NCBI GenBank assembly: GCA_016650135.1
Contig: JAENWH010000018.1
Coordinates: 1-14,613, forward strand
Source of the DNA: Peptostreptococcaceae bacterium
GTDB lineage: Bacteria > Bacillota_A > Clostridia > Peptostreptococcales > Anaerovoracaceae
Reading direction: 5' to 3'
DNA: 14,613 bases
In this document: positions 14,142-14,613 of the stretch, piece after piece
Numbering within the stretch: position 1 is the first letter of the stretch
How the letters are laid out: each line of letters begins with the position of its first letter
Made by a program: the position numbers and the translations under genes
The notes under the pieces: model-generated
What the model saw: the letters and a program-made list of their open reading frames with translations, nothing else
What the model was told of the DNA's origin: nothing
Databases searched by the model: none

Positions 14142-14613
14142 CTATTTTTGCAAGCCGCCGCCTGAGTTCCATTTCCAGTTACGGATTTCCGGCAGGTCTA
14201 TCCCATACTTGTTGATGTATTGAGTATGCTCAATAAGTTTGTCCTGCATCATCTGCTTCAAATATGCCCCTTTGGATCCCAGATTTGGCAGCCGGTCAAC
14301 CACATCCTGCACTAAATTAAAGCGATCCAGTTTGTTCTGAACTCTTATGTCAAAGGCTGTCGTGATCGTTCCCTCTTCAACGTAACCCCTGACATGCAGA
14401 TTATGGTTGGTTCGACGGTAAGTCAGCCTATGTACAAGCCATGGGTATCCGTGAAAGGCAAAGATAATAAGTTTGTCCTTTGTGAACAGCGAGTCGTATT
14501 CAATTTCGGTCAACCCATGCGGGTGCTCCATACTAGGCTGCATTTTCATCAGATCGACGACATTAATCACCCGTATTTTCAGATCCGGCAAATATTTGCG
14601 AAGAATAGAAACA
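14142..14613 (-). CDS. xfp: Phosphoketolase (xylulose-5-P/fructose-6-P), C-terminal part
   Basis: The frame enters from the right edge and ends at TAG (14144-14142), giving the last 156 residues of a protein normally about 790-800 long. It reads [20 protein letters not shown], then [49 protein letters not shown] and [15 protein letters not shown], the C-terminal domain of phosphoketolases. The enzyme cleaves xylulose-5-phosphate or fructose-6-phosphate with phosphate, yielding acetyl phosphate plus glyceraldehyde-3- or erythrose-4-phosphate, using thiamine diphosphate. An internal TTG at 14591 is not the start, since the homologous sequence continues beyond it. The stop is 50 bases before the preferred manA start, so it probably heads or sits inside the same operon and links mannose-derived fructose-6-phosphate to acetyl phosphate. 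Confidence 0.92.
   Translation of the reverse strand, partial: VSILRKYLPDLKIRVINVVDLMKMQPSMEHPHGLTEIEYDSLFTKDKLIIFAFHGYPWLVHRLTYRRTNHNLHVRGYVEEGTITTAFDIRVQNKLDRFNLVQDVVDRLPNLGSKGAYLKQMMQDKLIEHTQYINKYGIDLPEIRNWKWNSGGGLQK

Noticed and set aside
14142..14591. A complete 149-residue protein starting at the TTG at 14591
   Set aside because: The phosphoketolase sequence continues upstream of that codon to the window edge, so it is the end of a longer gene.

Overview
The window looks like low-GC Firmicutes chromosome, possibly Negativicutes (Pelosinus or Sporomusa type). The clues are strong GGAGG-type ribosome binding sites, sigma-A-like promoters and a copper-amine-oxidase-type 'stalk' domain protein. 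The genus is an inference. Composition is uneven: the left two thirds are AT-rich, while the second GH130 gene and especially manA are clearly GC-richer.

Layout. Positions 1-196 hold the 3' end of a GH26-like glycoside hydrolase gene. Positions 197-2189 are a decayed stretch. It contains a 3'-terminal fragment of an initiator tRNA, a run of hairpins with a small tandem repeat, remnants of an IS3-family insertion sequence, and a broken APC-family amino acid permease gene. A plus-strand operon follows (2190-5478): mannose-1-phosphate guanylyltransferase, a GT4-like glycosyltransferase and an alpha/alpha-barrel-like partner protein. It converges, with only 7 bp between, on a minus-strand gene (5486-9028) for a 1180-residue protein. 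That protein has an N-terminal GT2-like domain, about 600 residues I cannot assign, and a C-terminal GH130 domain; its gene has its own very good promoter. Further right, all on the minus strand and read right to left, are phosphoketolase (partial), mannose-6-phosphate isomerase, a HAD protein resembling eukaryotic-type phosphomannomutase, a stand-alone GH130 enzyme, transaldolase and a secreted stalk-domain protein.

How the genes fit together. Most of the window can be read as one mannose-centred route. Fructose-6-phosphate goes to mannose-6-phosphate (ManA), then mannose-1-phosphate (the HAD protein, if it is a mutase), then GDP-mannose (guanylyltransferase), then a mannose-containing glycan or glycoside (the glycosyltransferases). 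Phosphorolysis by the two GH130 proteins would return mannose-1-phosphate. Transaldolase and phosphoketolase connect fructose-6-phosphate to the pentose phosphate pool and acetyl phosphate. Apart from the stalk protein, no intact gene shows an obvious signal peptide, so I infer a cytoplasmic beta-mannan or mannoside reserve (a bacterial counterpart of the 'mannogen' idea) with both synthesis and mobilisation genes. The product, the linkage and the role of the large fusion protein are unproven.
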